A stretch of DNA of 47,071 bases from assembly GCA_946626785.1 (NCBI GenBank), contig CAMOUY010000005.1, positions 1-47,071 of the forward strand, given 5' to 3'. Source of the DNA: UBA9732 sp003456855. GTDB lineage: Bacteria; Spirochaetota; Spirochaetia; Sphaerochaetales; Sphaerochaetaceae. This document shows, one piece after another, positions 30,356 to 38,419 of this stretch (within the stretch, counting starts at the first letter, position 1; the number at the start of each line of letters is the position of its first letter). The position numbers and the translations under genes were made by a program. The notes under the pieces are model-generated. The model did no database searches, was not told the origin of the DNA, and saw only the letters and a program-made list of their open reading frames with translations.

Positions 30356-31045
30356 ATGGACAAACGAGTAATACCTTTTTCACCGCCAGATATAACCGAT
30401 CTAGAAATCAATGAAGTTGTGGCCGCCATGAAAAGCGGCTGGATAACCACAGGTCCCAGAACCAAGGAACTAGAAAAGAGGATTGCCGCCTGGGTCCAAG
30501 GTTATGTCGGAAACGGTTCTCCCAGATGCGTGTGCCTCAACTCAGCAACGGCAGCTCTTGAGATGGCTCTGAGAATGCTGGGAATCGGACCGCAGGAGGG
30601 TGGAAGCGAGAAGGATGAGGTAATAACTTGTGCCTACACCTACACTGCATCCGCTTCGGTTATTGCCCATGTGGGAGCAAAGATAGTCCTGGTTGACTGT
30701 TCCAAGGAACCCGGTTCAATCCAGATGGATTATGGGAAGCTGGAAGCTGCCATAACAGAGAACACCAAGGCAATCATTCCTGTTGATCTTGGCGGAATCC
30801 CCTGTGACTACGATACCATCTTCGACATTGTCAAGAGAAAGAAAAACCTTTTCAAAGCAACAAGTGAAATTCAGAAAGCAATAGGGCGTGTTGCAGTCGT
30901 TACAGATGCAGCCCATGCTTTCGGAGCTTCATACAAGGGAAAAATGGTGGGTTCAATAGGGGATCTGAGTGCATATTCGTTCCTTGCTCATAGTAACTAC
31001 CTTTCTCCTAAGTATTTAGACGTGGGGTATTTATTAGTAGCGTGA
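30356..31045 (+). pseudogene. Truncated DegT/DnrJ/EryC1 aminotransferase
   Basis: The N-terminal ~215 residues match PLP-dependent sugar aminotransferases (DegT/DnrJ/EryC1/StrS): PFSPPDITDLEINEVVAAMK, SGWITTGPRTKELEKRIAAW, VCLNSATAALEMALRMLGIG, DEVITCAYTYTASASVIAHV and TDAAHAFGASYKGKMVGSIG. Similarity stops at DLSAYSFLAHSN, exactly where SFHAVKN should bring the PLP-binding lysine; the Lys position reads Ser. The frame ends after an unrelated tail, at 229 aa instead of ~380-400. The enzyme should be inactive. It would normally aminate the 4-keto sugar made by the upstream dehydratase. The start is ATG 30356 with GAGG upstream. Confidence 0.8.
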
Positions 31046-31161
31046 TTTGCAGTCTTTGAGATTATTTTGCTACTTTATAGATAAGGAACATAAAAGTGAG
31101 GGTGTTAACTACACCTGAGGTCGTAATGATTTTAATGCCGAACAGTAGTTATACTATTGTA

Positions 31162-31172
31162 TCGCAAATCAT
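31162..31172. repeat. Left copy of an 11-bp inverted repeat
   Basis: TCGCAAATCAT, the exact reverse complement of ATGATTTGCGA at 33010-33020. A partial copy (TGATTTGC) lies at 31044-31051. The pair brackets the cassette of two unknown genes plus an XRE regulator. Chance occurrence is possible. Confidence 0.35.
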
Positions 31173-31189
31173 TATTACACAATAAAAAG

Positions 31190-31225
31190 AGAGAAAAAGA
31201 ACGGCTGCAGAGGATTCTACAGCCG
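31190..31225 (-). terminator. Terminator of the two unknown leftward genes
   Basis: CGGCTG (31202-31207) pairs with CAGCCG (31220-31225), with inner AGA/TCT pairs. On the minus strand TTCTTTTTCTC follows. Confidence 0.85.
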
Positions 31226-31251
31226 GTATAGATAATAATACAAAGGAGAGT

Positions 31252-31887
31252 TTAGATAACCTGGGAACAGGGCTCCGTGATAAGCATCGGAAACTGCGGT
31301 TTCTCAGGCAGCATGATCATAAGACATCTGTATGAGCCTGTTGAGTCTGTGATGGTGCATCCGGGGGCAATGCCTATGCGGTACTTCTGAAAAGTCCACA
31401 TGGTCTCGTCGAACTGGAAGAGACGGAAGCAGTCAATGTCATAGGATCTTGCCTTGAAATCAGGTGGAAGTATGGGACGCTTCCTGGTCGTAAGGGTGGT
31501 TATCTTCACGGGATTCTTGGGAAGCCAGAACCAGCCACCATACCGGTGGAAGGGGTTAGGTCCCCAGCCGTTGTACTTGGGGAAGTTCCAGTTACAGTTG
31601 CGTCTTGGCTTGGCAAGTACGAATGGATGGTGCGGGTAGTCGGGAACGAAGATCTGCATGCAGATGTACTGAACATCACCGTCATTGATGATGCATCCGG
31701 AATGGAAGGGGAACTTCAGTCTGTTATAGACGACCTTGACCTGGAAGAGCATGAGATGCTCATCTCCGATGGACTTGGCCTGATAGTTCCAGCAGCGATA
31801 GGGCTTCTCGTGGAGATTGGTCTCTATCATGACAGGTCGGTATTCAAGTTCCTTCCAACGGGGTGTGGCTTGGAGTAGTTCTTTCAT
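31252..31887 (-). CDS. Unknown protein with two copies of a ~95-residue module
   Basis: A 211-aa soluble protein, rich in aromatic residues, Pro and Cys, with no signal peptide and no family I recognise. It contains two copies of a beta-rich module. Each ends in a pattern of the type PGC-x-I-x(2)-xxG-x-Y-x-C followed by a P-x-F-P strand: FPFHSGCIINDGDVQYICMQ in the first half and IGIAPGCTITDSTGSYRCLM in the second. The upstream gene encodes one further copy. Start ATG 31887 overlaps the TGA of that gene (ATGA), so the pair is translationally coupled. A strong terminator follows. Confidence 0.65.
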   Translation of the reverse strand: MKELLQATPRWKELEYRPVMIETNLHEKPYRCWNYQAKSIGDEHLMLFQVKVVYNRLKFPFHSGCIINDGDVQYICMQIFVPDYPHHPFVLAKPRRNCNWNFPKYNGWGPNPFHRYGGWFWLPKNPVKITTLTTRKRPILPPDFKARSYDIDCFRLFQFDETMWTFQKYRIGIAPGCTITDSTGSYRCLMIMLPEKPQFPMLITEPCSQVI

Positions 31888-32261
31888 GACTGCTCCTCGA
31901 TGCAGTGGATGTACTTCTTGTAGATGTCCAGATACTGGTACCTGGCTGGATCGGAAGGAGAAAGCTTACCGAGACTTCTTGCATAGAGAATAGGGTTCTT
32001 GGGGAAGTCGTTAAAGGACAGCTTTTCACACACATAGGTTCCTTCATCCGAGTCAATGAGGCAGCCGGGCTCCAAGGTGAAACGCCATCTATTGAAGTCC
32101 CTGATGGTCTTGTCGCAGTAGAAGATGATATGGTCATCCGAGTCGGATGCCATACTGATGGCCTTGATGGTTCTTGAATCAGGCATTCCTTTCTTGGTCA
32201 CGCTGCTTGTGATGGTGATGTCCTTGAAGGGAAGTTTGATTACCGGTTTTGAATTGGTCAT
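31884..32261 (-). CDS. Unknown protein with one copy of the same module
   Basis: A 125-aa soluble protein. Its middle, FTLEPGCLIDSDEGTYVCEK then FNDFPKNPILYARS, matches the module found twice in the downstream protein, and the preceding ITITSSVTKKGMPDSRTIKA aligns with the first part of that module. Function unknown. It is the first gene of a two-gene leftward unit, divergent from an XRE-type regulator, across a 170-bp region with dyad repeats, so it is probably the regulated target. Confidence 0.65.
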   Translation of the reverse strand: MTNSKPVIKLPFKDITITSSVTKKGMPDSRTIKAISMASDSDDHIIFYCDKTIRDFNRWRFTLEPGCLIDSDEGTYVCEKLSFNDFPKNPILYARSLGKLSPSDPARYQYLDIYKKYIHCIEEQS

Positions 32262-32282
32262 AAAAACTCCTTTGGTGTTATG

Positions 32283-32308
32283 CGACTACTTGTTGGAAAC
32301 AATAGTCG
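32283..32308. promoter_or_regulatory. Operator-like dyad between divergent genes
   Basis: CGACTACTTGTT-gga-AACAATAGTCG is an almost perfect inverted repeat (one extra base in the left arm). Related half-sites are GCGACTATT at 32374-32382 and AACAACTAC at 32312-32320 and 33032-33040. A likely binding site for the adjacent XRE regulator. Confidence 0.5.
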
Positions 32309-32387
32309 TTTAACAACTACATATGAAAGATAAGGCAAGTGTGACACGAAGTCAACAGTAAATGGCACATTTTGCGACTATTTTTTA

Positions 32388-32416
32388 TTGTAAAGTAATT
32401 GTCAAAGCACTATTCT
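32388..32416 (+). promoter_or_regulatory. Predicted promoter of the XRE regulator
   Basis: TTGTAA (32388-32393), a 17-nt spacer and TATTCT (32411-32416). A GCGACTATT half-site lies directly upstream, consistent with autoregulation. Confidence 0.45.
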
Positions 32417-32431
32417 GATATCAGAAGGTAC

Positions 32432-32929
32432 ATGGAAATGGATTCTGCTTTTGCTTATAGGGTAAGGAAACTCAGAAAGGAAAAAGGCATATCCCAGGAG
32501 GAACTGGCTGAGGCCCTGAATACTACCAAGGGTACAGTTTCAATCTGGGAGAGAGGTGTGAGGATGCCGGAGCAGGGAACTGTTCAGAAAGTTGCCTCAT
32601 ACTTTGAAGTGTCGGTTGCCTATATCTTGGGTTTTACAGATGTCATATCTGTTCCTCTCCCTTCATCGCAAGAGGAGTCTAATAGACGGGTTGCCAAGAT
32701 AGAGCTGGTGGAGGATCTTGCCAAGAAGCTTGTTCAGATGAGTCCTGAAACCTTGGCAATCATGAAGGCTTCGATCAACGAAGGATATAAGCAGGATTCG
32801 GAAAGAGGGATTCTTGAGTCGATTGACAGGTATTACGTCGAAATTAACTCAAGTGTGATACATGAAGCAAACAAAGAGTTTGAGGCACTAGATTCTCTTG
32901 AGAACTGTGACAAGTCAGACACAAAGTAG
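32432..32929 (+). CDS. XRE-family HTH transcriptional regulator
   Basis: A 165-aa DNA-binding protein. The N-terminal helix-turn-helix is clear: RVRKLRKEKGISQEELAEAL then NTTKGTVSIWERGVRMPEQG and VQKVASYFEVSVAYILGFTD. The C-terminal ~90 residues are helical and charged, probably for dimerisation; no peptidase or sensing motif is seen. I start at ATG 32432, preceded by AGAAGG. An in-frame TTG at 32399 overlaps the predicted promoter. It is divergent from the two unknown genes and probably represses them and itself. Confidence 0.85.
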   Translation: MEMDSAFAYRVRKLRKEKGISQEELAEALNTTKGTVSIWERGVRMPEQGTVQKVASYFEVSVAYILGFTDVISVPLPSSQEESNRRVAKIELVEDLAKKLVQMSPETLAIMKASINEGYKQDSERGILESIDRYYVEINSSVIHEANKEFEALDSLENCDKSDTK

Positions 32930-33155
32930 GCATATACTTGTCACACTTTCAAAGAGCATAAGATTATTACCGCTTACAAACCTTTTACTGGAAAAGAGAT
33001 AAAAGTTGCATGATTTGCGAAGGTTTAGAGAAACAACTACTTTTTGACCAATTACACATGTTTTCCCATGATTTGTTTATGACAATGGTAGTGAAAAGCT
33101 TAATAGCATCACCTATTATACTGTGATTAACAACGTTGAGAATTAAGTGCAAAGT
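32930..33155. other. AT-rich spacer with repeat copies
   Basis: No gene is seen. It contains the right copy of the 11-bp inverted repeat (33010-33020) and an AACAACTAC half-site (33032-33040) like those in front of the XRE gene. Confidence 0.4.
33010..33020. repeat. Right copy of an 11-bp inverted repeat
   Basis: ATGATTTGCGA, the reverse complement of 31162-31172. The interval between the copies is about 1.85 kb and holds exactly the cassette genes and their terminator. Confidence 0.35.
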
Positions 33156-33198
33156 TTATACAAAACAGTATTGTTAATTATACAAAATAGTGTATGAT
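33156..33198 (+). promoter_or_regulatory. Promoter of the deacetylase operon with tandem repeats
   Basis: TTGTTA (33171-33176), a 16-nt spacer and TATGAT (33193-33198). Two direct repeats, TTATACAAAACAGTATT (33156-33172) and TTATACAAAATAGTGTAT (33178-33195), 22 bp apart, cover the -35 and spacer. Each has an ATAC...GTAT dyad, suggesting regulator binding. Confidence 0.5.
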
Positions 33199-33272
33199 GA
33201 TTGTGTAATGGCAAACTTTTATTACTCCATTAGAGTAGTTAATGGATTAAAGAATTAAAAAGGATACGAATA

Positions 33273-33947
33273 ATGAAGTACTTAATTGTTGTTGCACATC
33301 CGGATGATGAAGTTCTTGGTGCCGGAGCTACAATTCACAAACTAATTAAGCATGGAAATGAAGTTGCTGTAGCTACAATGGCAAATCATGCTGCCGCTAG
33401 GGCGAATATCTCCGACACACTTGCCGATGATCAGAAGAAGGCCATGGATATTCTGGGAGTGAAAAAGGTTTATTCCGCTGATTTCCCGAACATCAAGATG
33501 AATATAGTCCCTCATCTGGAGCTTGTTCAGTTCATTGAAAGATGCATAGAGGATTTCGGAGCGGAGGCAATTATTACTCATCATCCCAGTGACACCAACA
33601 TAGATCATCAGGAGACAAGCAGGGCAGCTCAGGCTGCATGCAGGCTATTTCAGAGAAAGCCCGGTATCCCTTCTTTGAGACTGTTCCTTTTCATGGAAGT
33701 TCCATCAAGTACTGAATGGTCCCTGGATTCTTCATCAAGCAGGTTTATTCCGAACTATTTCGTCGAGATTGGAAAAGATGGATTAGAAACAAAACTCAAG
33801 GCACTCAAGGCCTATAAAGGTGTTATGAGAGATTACCCGCATCCGCGGTCGGACGAAGCGTTGCGAGGGCTTGCTGCTTTTAGAGGCAGCATTGCTGGAT
33901 GCAACTACGCAGAAGCATTCGAATCTGTCTTTTGTTGTGTTTTATGA
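33273..33947 (+). CDS. PIG-L/LmbE family N-deacetylase
   Basis: A 224-aa zinc-dependent deacetylase-fold protein, expected to remove an N-acetyl group from a sugar or sugar-lipid. Motifs are IVVAHPDDEVLGAGATIHKL with the AHPDDE metal site, and ITHHPSDTNIDHQETSRAAQ with the second metal-binding His. AAAGGA precedes ATG 33273. The next gene starts in the ATGA overlap. In this operon a free amine made by the deacetylase could be the acceptor for an amino acid or opine group added by the ATP-grasp enzyme. Confidence 0.88.
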   Translation: MKYLIVVAHPDDEVLGAGATIHKLIKHGNEVAVATMANHAAARANISDTLADDQKKAMDILGVKKVYSADFPNIKMNIVPHLELVQFIERCIEDFGAEAIITHHPSDTNIDHQETSRAAQAACRLFQRKPGIPSLRLFLFMEVPSSTEWSLDSSSSRFIPNYFVEIGKDGLETKLKALKAYKGVMRDYPHPRSDEALRGLAAFRGSIAGCNYAEAFESVFCCVL

Positions 33948-34636
33948 CGGGAAAGAGGATGTATAGATTCATAAAGAGGTCTTTTGATATAGTTTCTTCT
34001 GGATTGGCTCTTATTGTTCTTTCCCCAATATGGTTGATTGCAATCATAGGGATTCTTGTTTCGGATCCAGGACCTTTTTTCTATTGTTCAACTCGTGTTG
34101 GCAAGGACAATAGGAAGTTCAAGATGTTCAAGTTTAGGTCCATGCGGGTGGATAAGAATGCCGACGAGAAGAGTCTCAGACCTGACCAGGAGAGGATCTT
34201 CCCTTTCGGCCGCTTCATTAGAGCTACCAAAATAGATGAATTGCCACAACTTCTGAATGTTTTTATCGGAGATATGTCAGTTGTCGGACCTAGACCTGCA
34301 TCTGTTGATCAAGTAGAAATTACACGAAGTGGCGATAACGGGATTGTAGCATCTATTAAGCCGGGTCTTACGTCTCCTTCAGCTTTGTACGATTACCTTT
34401 ATGGCGACAGGATTGAGAATGAAGCTGAGTACATGGCAAAGGTGACCCCAACAAGACTTGCTCTTGATAGGTATTACATTGGGAAACAGTCAATAGGGTA
34501 CGATATCAAAATGATTTGGTACACAATTGTTTGCATCATTGGAATGGTAATCAAACGTCCGGCAGTTGGGATATTGGAAGAACTGATTGAATCAGTTAAT
34601 GGCGATAGAACGGCCCTTGATGAGGTTGGAAAATGA
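33944..34636 (+). CDS. Initiating undecaprenyl-phosphate sugar-1-phosphate transferase
   Basis: A 230-aa monotopic phosphoglycosyl transferase (bacterial sugar transferase family, PglC/WcaJ C-domain type) that loads the first sugar onto undecaprenyl phosphate at the inner membrane. It shows YRFIKRSFDIVSSGLALIVL (re-entrant membrane helix), FKMFKFRSM and KIDELPQLLNVFIGDMSVVG followed by PRPAS, which carry the catalytic Asp-Glu region. Start ATG 33944 overlaps the deacetylase stop (ATGA). ATG 33959 is an alternative. The C-terminal ~40 residues form an extra hydrophobic helix. Confidence 0.9.
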   Translation: MTGKRMYRFIKRSFDIVSSGLALIVLSPIWLIAIIGILVSDPGPFFYCSTRVGKDNRKFKMFKFRSMRVDKNADEKSLRPDQERIFPFGRFIRATKIDELPQLLNVFIGDMSVVGPRPASVDQVEITRSGDNGIVASIKPGLTSPSALYDYLYGDRIENEAEYMAKVTPTRLALDRYYIGKQSIGYDIKMIWYTIVCIIGMVIKRPAVGILEELIESVNGDRTALDEVGK

Positions 34637-35487
34637 CTATACTCGTTACTGGTGCGAATGGCATGATTGGCTCTCGGCTTGTAAAGGGTCTCGTAGATGC
34701 TGCCTATGATGTTGTTGGAATTGATAGAGTCGGAGAAGAGATCCATTCGGAGCATTTAAATCTTCTTAAAGTCGATTTGTCCGATTTGGAACGACTACAA
34801 AGAATTGTTGAAGAATTCAATGTTGATCGGATAATACATCTGGCTGCATTAGCACATACAAAGAGAGGGGTCAAGGTTTCCTGGGATGATTACAAGCATA
34901 CTAATGTTGATTGTGCAAAAAATGTTTTTATTGCCGCTGGAGATCGGCCGGTTTTATTTATAAGTACTGTAGATGTTTATGGTTTATTTGATGGAAAAGG
35001 AACTGTAAAAGGAAGTACCGAGATACATCCGGTCAGTATGTATGGAAAAAGCAAAGCATTGGCGGAAGCTGAATGTAAAAAACTCAATCGCTACTCTATT
35101 TTTCGATTCTGTCCTGTCTACTCAGATGATCTTAAAAGGGATATTCAAAAACGATACTACCTGAAGTATCCAACTGTCGCATATAGAATTGGCAAGGGAA
35201 CAGAATTTGAGATTCTCAACATCAATGGTGCTGTTTCTGCTATGATTGGGTGGTGTTCTAGAGAACCCAACAAAGACATACGTATCATAAAAGACGAAAA
35301 AAAAATGTGGACCCCAGATTATATTAGGGCAGAAAAAGAAAAGGGGAATGCTCGAATTGTAATTTGGGTTCCCAAATGGATTGTTTTTGTTGGATATACC
35401 ATTCTGAAAAGTATTATGGGAGTGTGCGAAAAAACTTATCTCTTAAACAAAGCAGTATATCCATTAAAGACGGAGAATGACTTATGA
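34633..35487 (+). CDS. NAD-dependent epimerase/dehydratase (extended SDR)
   Basis: A 284-aa Rossmann-fold enzyme acting on a nucleotide sugar. The cofactor loop is TILVTGANGMIGSRLVKGL, and the active site STVDVYGLFDGKG then MYGKSKALAEAECKKL contains Tyr-x-x-x-Lys. The C-terminus ends with a hydrophobic helix (VIWVPKWIVFVGYTILKSIM), so it may sit at the membrane. It may reduce the 4-keto group of the dehydratase product, as in FucNAc/QuiNAc synthesis; this is inferred. ATGA overlaps link it to both neighbours. Confidence 0.85.
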   Translation: MTILVTGANGMIGSRLVKGLVDAAYDVVGIDRVGEEIHSEHLNLLKVDLSDLERLQRIVEEFNVDRIIHLAALAHTKRGVKVSWDDYKHTNVDCAKNVFIAAGDRPVLFISTVDVYGLFDGKGTVKGSTEIHPVSMYGKSKALAEAECKKLNRYSIFRFCPVYSDDLKRDIQKRYYLKYPTVAYRIGKGTEFEILNINGAVSAMIGWCSREPNKDIRIIKDEKKMWTPDYIRAEKEKGNARIVIWVPKWIVFVGYTILKSIMGVCEKTYLLNKAVYPLKTENDL

Positions 35488-36656
35488 ATATAAGGGAAGT
35501 AGCAAAAGGGAAACATGTTCTTATTCCAGAGGGGTACTGCAAGCAATGTCTTCCATTCATCCGTGGTTTTAAACAGTTGGGGTGCGAAGTAACAGTTCTG
35601 TGTGGTTCGAAACTTGATTGTGGATATGCATCAAGATTGCCTGATCATAAGATAATCGGTATTTGCGATTTAAAGCGACCAGAACAATCTGAAAAATATA
35701 TGGTTGATTTGGTAAAAACTGGGAGATTTGATTTGGTTTATCCAATCTTTGATTTCTCTGCTCGCATCTTTTCTCATCATAAAGAAGAATTATCTCAATA
35801 TGCGATTATCTATGTAAATAACAAAGAGATATTTGACCGGGCGAACGACAAGAATGAGGTCATGCGTGTATGTATGGATAATAATATCCCTTGCCCACAG
35901 ACTTTATTTGATGTCGCAACAATAGATGATGTTGAGCGGAGTAGTATTGAATTCCCAATTATTATTAAGCCGAGGCGTATGTATGGAGCTAGAGGTTTTC
36001 ATCAGTTTCAATCTCTTGATGAAATGAAAAAATATGTTATAGATAACGGGATTGATTTGTCTGAATATGTAATACAAGAGTATATTCCAGATGGAAGTCG
36101 TTTAATGGGTGCGAATATCTTCATTGATCAGTATGGAGAGATTAAGAGTTCATATCTATACATTTGCGAACATATTTACCCAGAGGTAGGTGGAACAAGT
36201 ACGCTAAATGCTATAATAATCCGAGACGACATCAAAGAGTATTGCAATAAATTGGTAAAGCTAATGAATCTCCGAGGTGAAGTCGGTGTAGATTTGATGT
36301 TGGATATGCGGGATAACACTGGAAAAGTAATTGAAATCAACGTCAGACCTGTACATGGTGTTTCAGTCGGTTTCTTTTTTGGTGTGGATAATGCAGTTCA
36401 AGTTATGGAAGATGCGTATGAACTGCCTGTTACTGAAATGAATATTTCTCGAACTGATACCGCAGTACGTATTATGCAGACTGACTTTCTTTGGTTTCTT
36501 AGTTGTAAAGATAGATTTAAAAGATCTCCAAGAAAGTTAGGATATAAACATGTCAAAGAGCAAATGTTTTTCTGGGATGATCCGCTTCCTTGGTTTGCTT
36601 TTTTATTGGATGGGGTAAAAAACTACCGAAAGAAAATGATTGAAAAAAAGCAATAG
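35484..36656 (+). CDS. ATP-grasp ligase
   Basis: A 390-aa enzyme with the ATP-grasp fold (carbamoyl-phosphate-synthase L-chain-like), predicted to activate a carboxylate with ATP and join it to an amine. Regions visible are the N-terminal Rossmann-like GYCKQCLPFIRGFKQLGCEV, the ATP-binding FPIIIKPRRMYGARGFHQF with its lysine, VIQEYIPDGSRLMGANIFID, and VGVDLMLDMRDNTGKVIEIN with the metal-binding E-x-N-x-R. Being between a sugar epimerase and an opine dehydrogenase, it probably amidates a sugar acid or amino sugar with an amino-acid-like group. Substrates are inferred. Confidence 0.85.
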   Translation: MNIREVAKGKHVLIPEGYCKQCLPFIRGFKQLGCEVTVLCGSKLDCGYASRLPDHKIIGICDLKRPEQSEKYMVDLVKTGRFDLVYPIFDFSARIFSHHKEELSQYAIIYVNNKEIFDRANDKNEVMRVCMDNNIPCPQTLFDVATIDDVERSSIEFPIIIKPRRMYGARGFHQFQSLDEMKKYVIDNGIDLSEYVIQEYIPDGSRLMGANIFIDQYGEIKSSYLYICEHIYPEVGGTSTLNAIIIRDDIKEYCNKLVKLMNLRGEVGVDLMLDMRDNTGKVIEINVRPVHGVSVGFFFGVDNAVQVMEDAYELPVTEMNISRTDTAVRIMQTDFLWFLSCKDRFKRSPRKLGYKHVKEQMFFWDDPLPWFAFLLDGVKNYRKKMIEKKQ

Positions 36657-36689
36657 TGCTATGATTAAAATGAAAAAAAGGATGTTGAA

Positions 36690-37916
36690 ATGACACACGA
36701 CATGAGTTACTTAAAGGATTTGCCTATCGCTGTTTTGGGCGGTGGTGCAGTAGGAAAGACTTGTGCTGCTGATTGTAAACTTGCAGGTCGAGAAGTTCGT
36801 TTGTATTCCCGAAGCGAGAAGTCCATTGCAGGGCTTGAAAAGTCTGGCATTTTACTTGACGGTGTTCAGCATAATCTTTATGGCTTTGAGCGTTCAGGAA
36901 AAGCATTTCTGGATGTTGTAAGTACAGATATGTCAAAAGTTGTCAAGGGTGCAGGACTTATAGTAATAGGTATTCCAGCACATGCACACGAGCATTATCT
37001 TAAAACTCTTGTCCCGCTTTTGGAGGATGGGCAGGTTATTCATATTTTTACAGATAATTATGCCAGTTTGTTGCTTCGAAAATTCATGAGGGAAATGAAT
37101 TGTAATAAAAGAATTATTGTTGGTGGGTGGGGTTCTGCACCATATGGTACACGAATTGAAAAGATTGGTGGTTTTATGATGCCTCACGTTGGTGCTAAAT
37201 ACAGAGCAATTACGCTTAGGGGTGCTTCATTACCCATGACAGATATTGATGATTTTATGGAATCAACAAAGTATCTTCCGTGTATGGATGCTATTACTCA
37301 GGGAAATGGACCAGTAATAGGGGACACTATGCTGGATATTGGATTTTCAAATATTAATCCGGTAATTCATGTTCCAGCTTCCATTCTTGGAGTATCTAGC
37401 ATGGAAAACTGGTCACTTGTTTATGGGAATGAACCAGACTCTTATTCAATGTATTCACATGGTCTTTGTCCTTCCATTGCTCGAGTTCAGTACCAGTTTT
37501 ATATGGAGGAAAAAGCTATTGCGGATGCAATTGGAATTAATCTTCCAACATATAATTATGAGATGTTTTTTTCGCGAAGAACGATTCTGACTCAAGAATA
37601 TATGGGCTTGGATGAGAATGGTAAAGATAACGTTGTCTTTCCTTTGGATAAGCCCTGTAGTGAAGGGAATGTAGGCCCCAATTCGATACATCATCGATAC
37701 TTTACTGAGGATATTCCAGTTGGGTGTAAAATCTATCATGATTTAGGTTTGAAGTTTGGAGTACCAACACCGATAATTGATGCAATGATTACATTGGGTG
37801 GGGCAATGCATGAAAAGAGTTTTTTTGAAGAATCAAAATACAATCTTGACTATTTAGGAATTGGAGGTATGGATAAACAGCAATTATTAGATTACTTATA
37901 TACTGGCAGAATCTAA
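36690..37916 (+). CDS. Opine (NAD/NADP octopine/nopaline) dehydrogenase family protein
   Basis: A 408-aa oxidoreductase. The N-terminal Rossmann domain has LPIAVLGGGAVGKTCAADCK, and the C-terminal helical domain (~200-390) matches the octopine/nopaline dehydrogenase domain: NINPVIHVPASILGVSSMEN with the catalytic-region His, then GLCPSIARVQYQFYMEEKAI and a later FGVPTPIIDAMITLGGAMH. Such enzymes reductively join a 2-oxo acid to the amine of an amino acid. Inside a polysaccharide operon it could make an opine substituent (for example an N-carboxyethyl amino acid). There is a 33-nt gap from the ATP-grasp gene. Confidence 0.82.
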   Translation: MTHDMSYLKDLPIAVLGGGAVGKTCAADCKLAGREVRLYSRSEKSIAGLEKSGILLDGVQHNLYGFERSGKAFLDVVSTDMSKVVKGAGLIVIGIPAHAHEHYLKTLVPLLEDGQVIHIFTDNYASLLLRKFMREMNCNKRIIVGGWGSAPYGTRIEKIGGFMMPHVGAKYRAITLRGASLPMTDIDDFMESTKYLPCMDAITQGNGPVIGDTMLDIGFSNINPVIHVPASILGVSSMENWSLVYGNEPDSYSMYSHGLCPSIARVQYQFYMEEKAIADAIGINLPTYNYEMFFSRRTILTQEYMGLDENGKDNVVFPLDKPCSEGNVGPNSIHHRYFTEDIPVGCKIYHDLGLKFGVPTPIIDAMITLGGAMHEKSFFEESKYNLDYLGIGGMDKQQLLDYLYTGRI

Positions 37917-38419
37917 GATTAAGTAATTTTATTGCGTTCCCAAATGATATAACTGTTAATTCATGAAAGAATGAATTTCTGCATGTTTCCATGAGTGTAG
38001 AAAACTGCGATTCAGACGCACTGTAAAGGTATTATCTTTTCATTAATGGGATGTCAATAAGGTATTGATTCATGCTTTTTAATTTCTATTAGAATACCGA
38101 GGTTACAGAGAGCGGCTCAATATTAATTAAGCTAAACTGTATGAGTTATGGAAAGAATAACGAAGAATTCAATAGAAGAAATTAAAGACTTTCGAATGGA
38201 ATTCACTACTATCAAAATTGCTCAAATACAAGTTTGCTGTTAATTAAGATGCTCTTTCTCTCATTTTGTGAGAGGCGGGCAACGAAAGACAAGGTACCAA
38301 GAACAGATATAGGTTTTATGGGAAAGTGTTTCTCTAAATTTGTTTTTGTAGCGTTTACGATGTGATGCAAATAGAAACTGAAAAGCTAGTATTGTGAGAA
38401 GACAAGGAGAGGACAAGAG
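37917..38419. other. Gene-free AT-rich spacer
   Basis: No gene of normal length. A 31-codon frame at 38147-38242 (MERITKNSIEEIKDFRMEFT...) has no good ribosome site and is not called. A short hairpin CTCTCA/TGAGAG lies at 38260-38276. No T-run terminator or clear promoter stands out. Confidence 0.4.
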
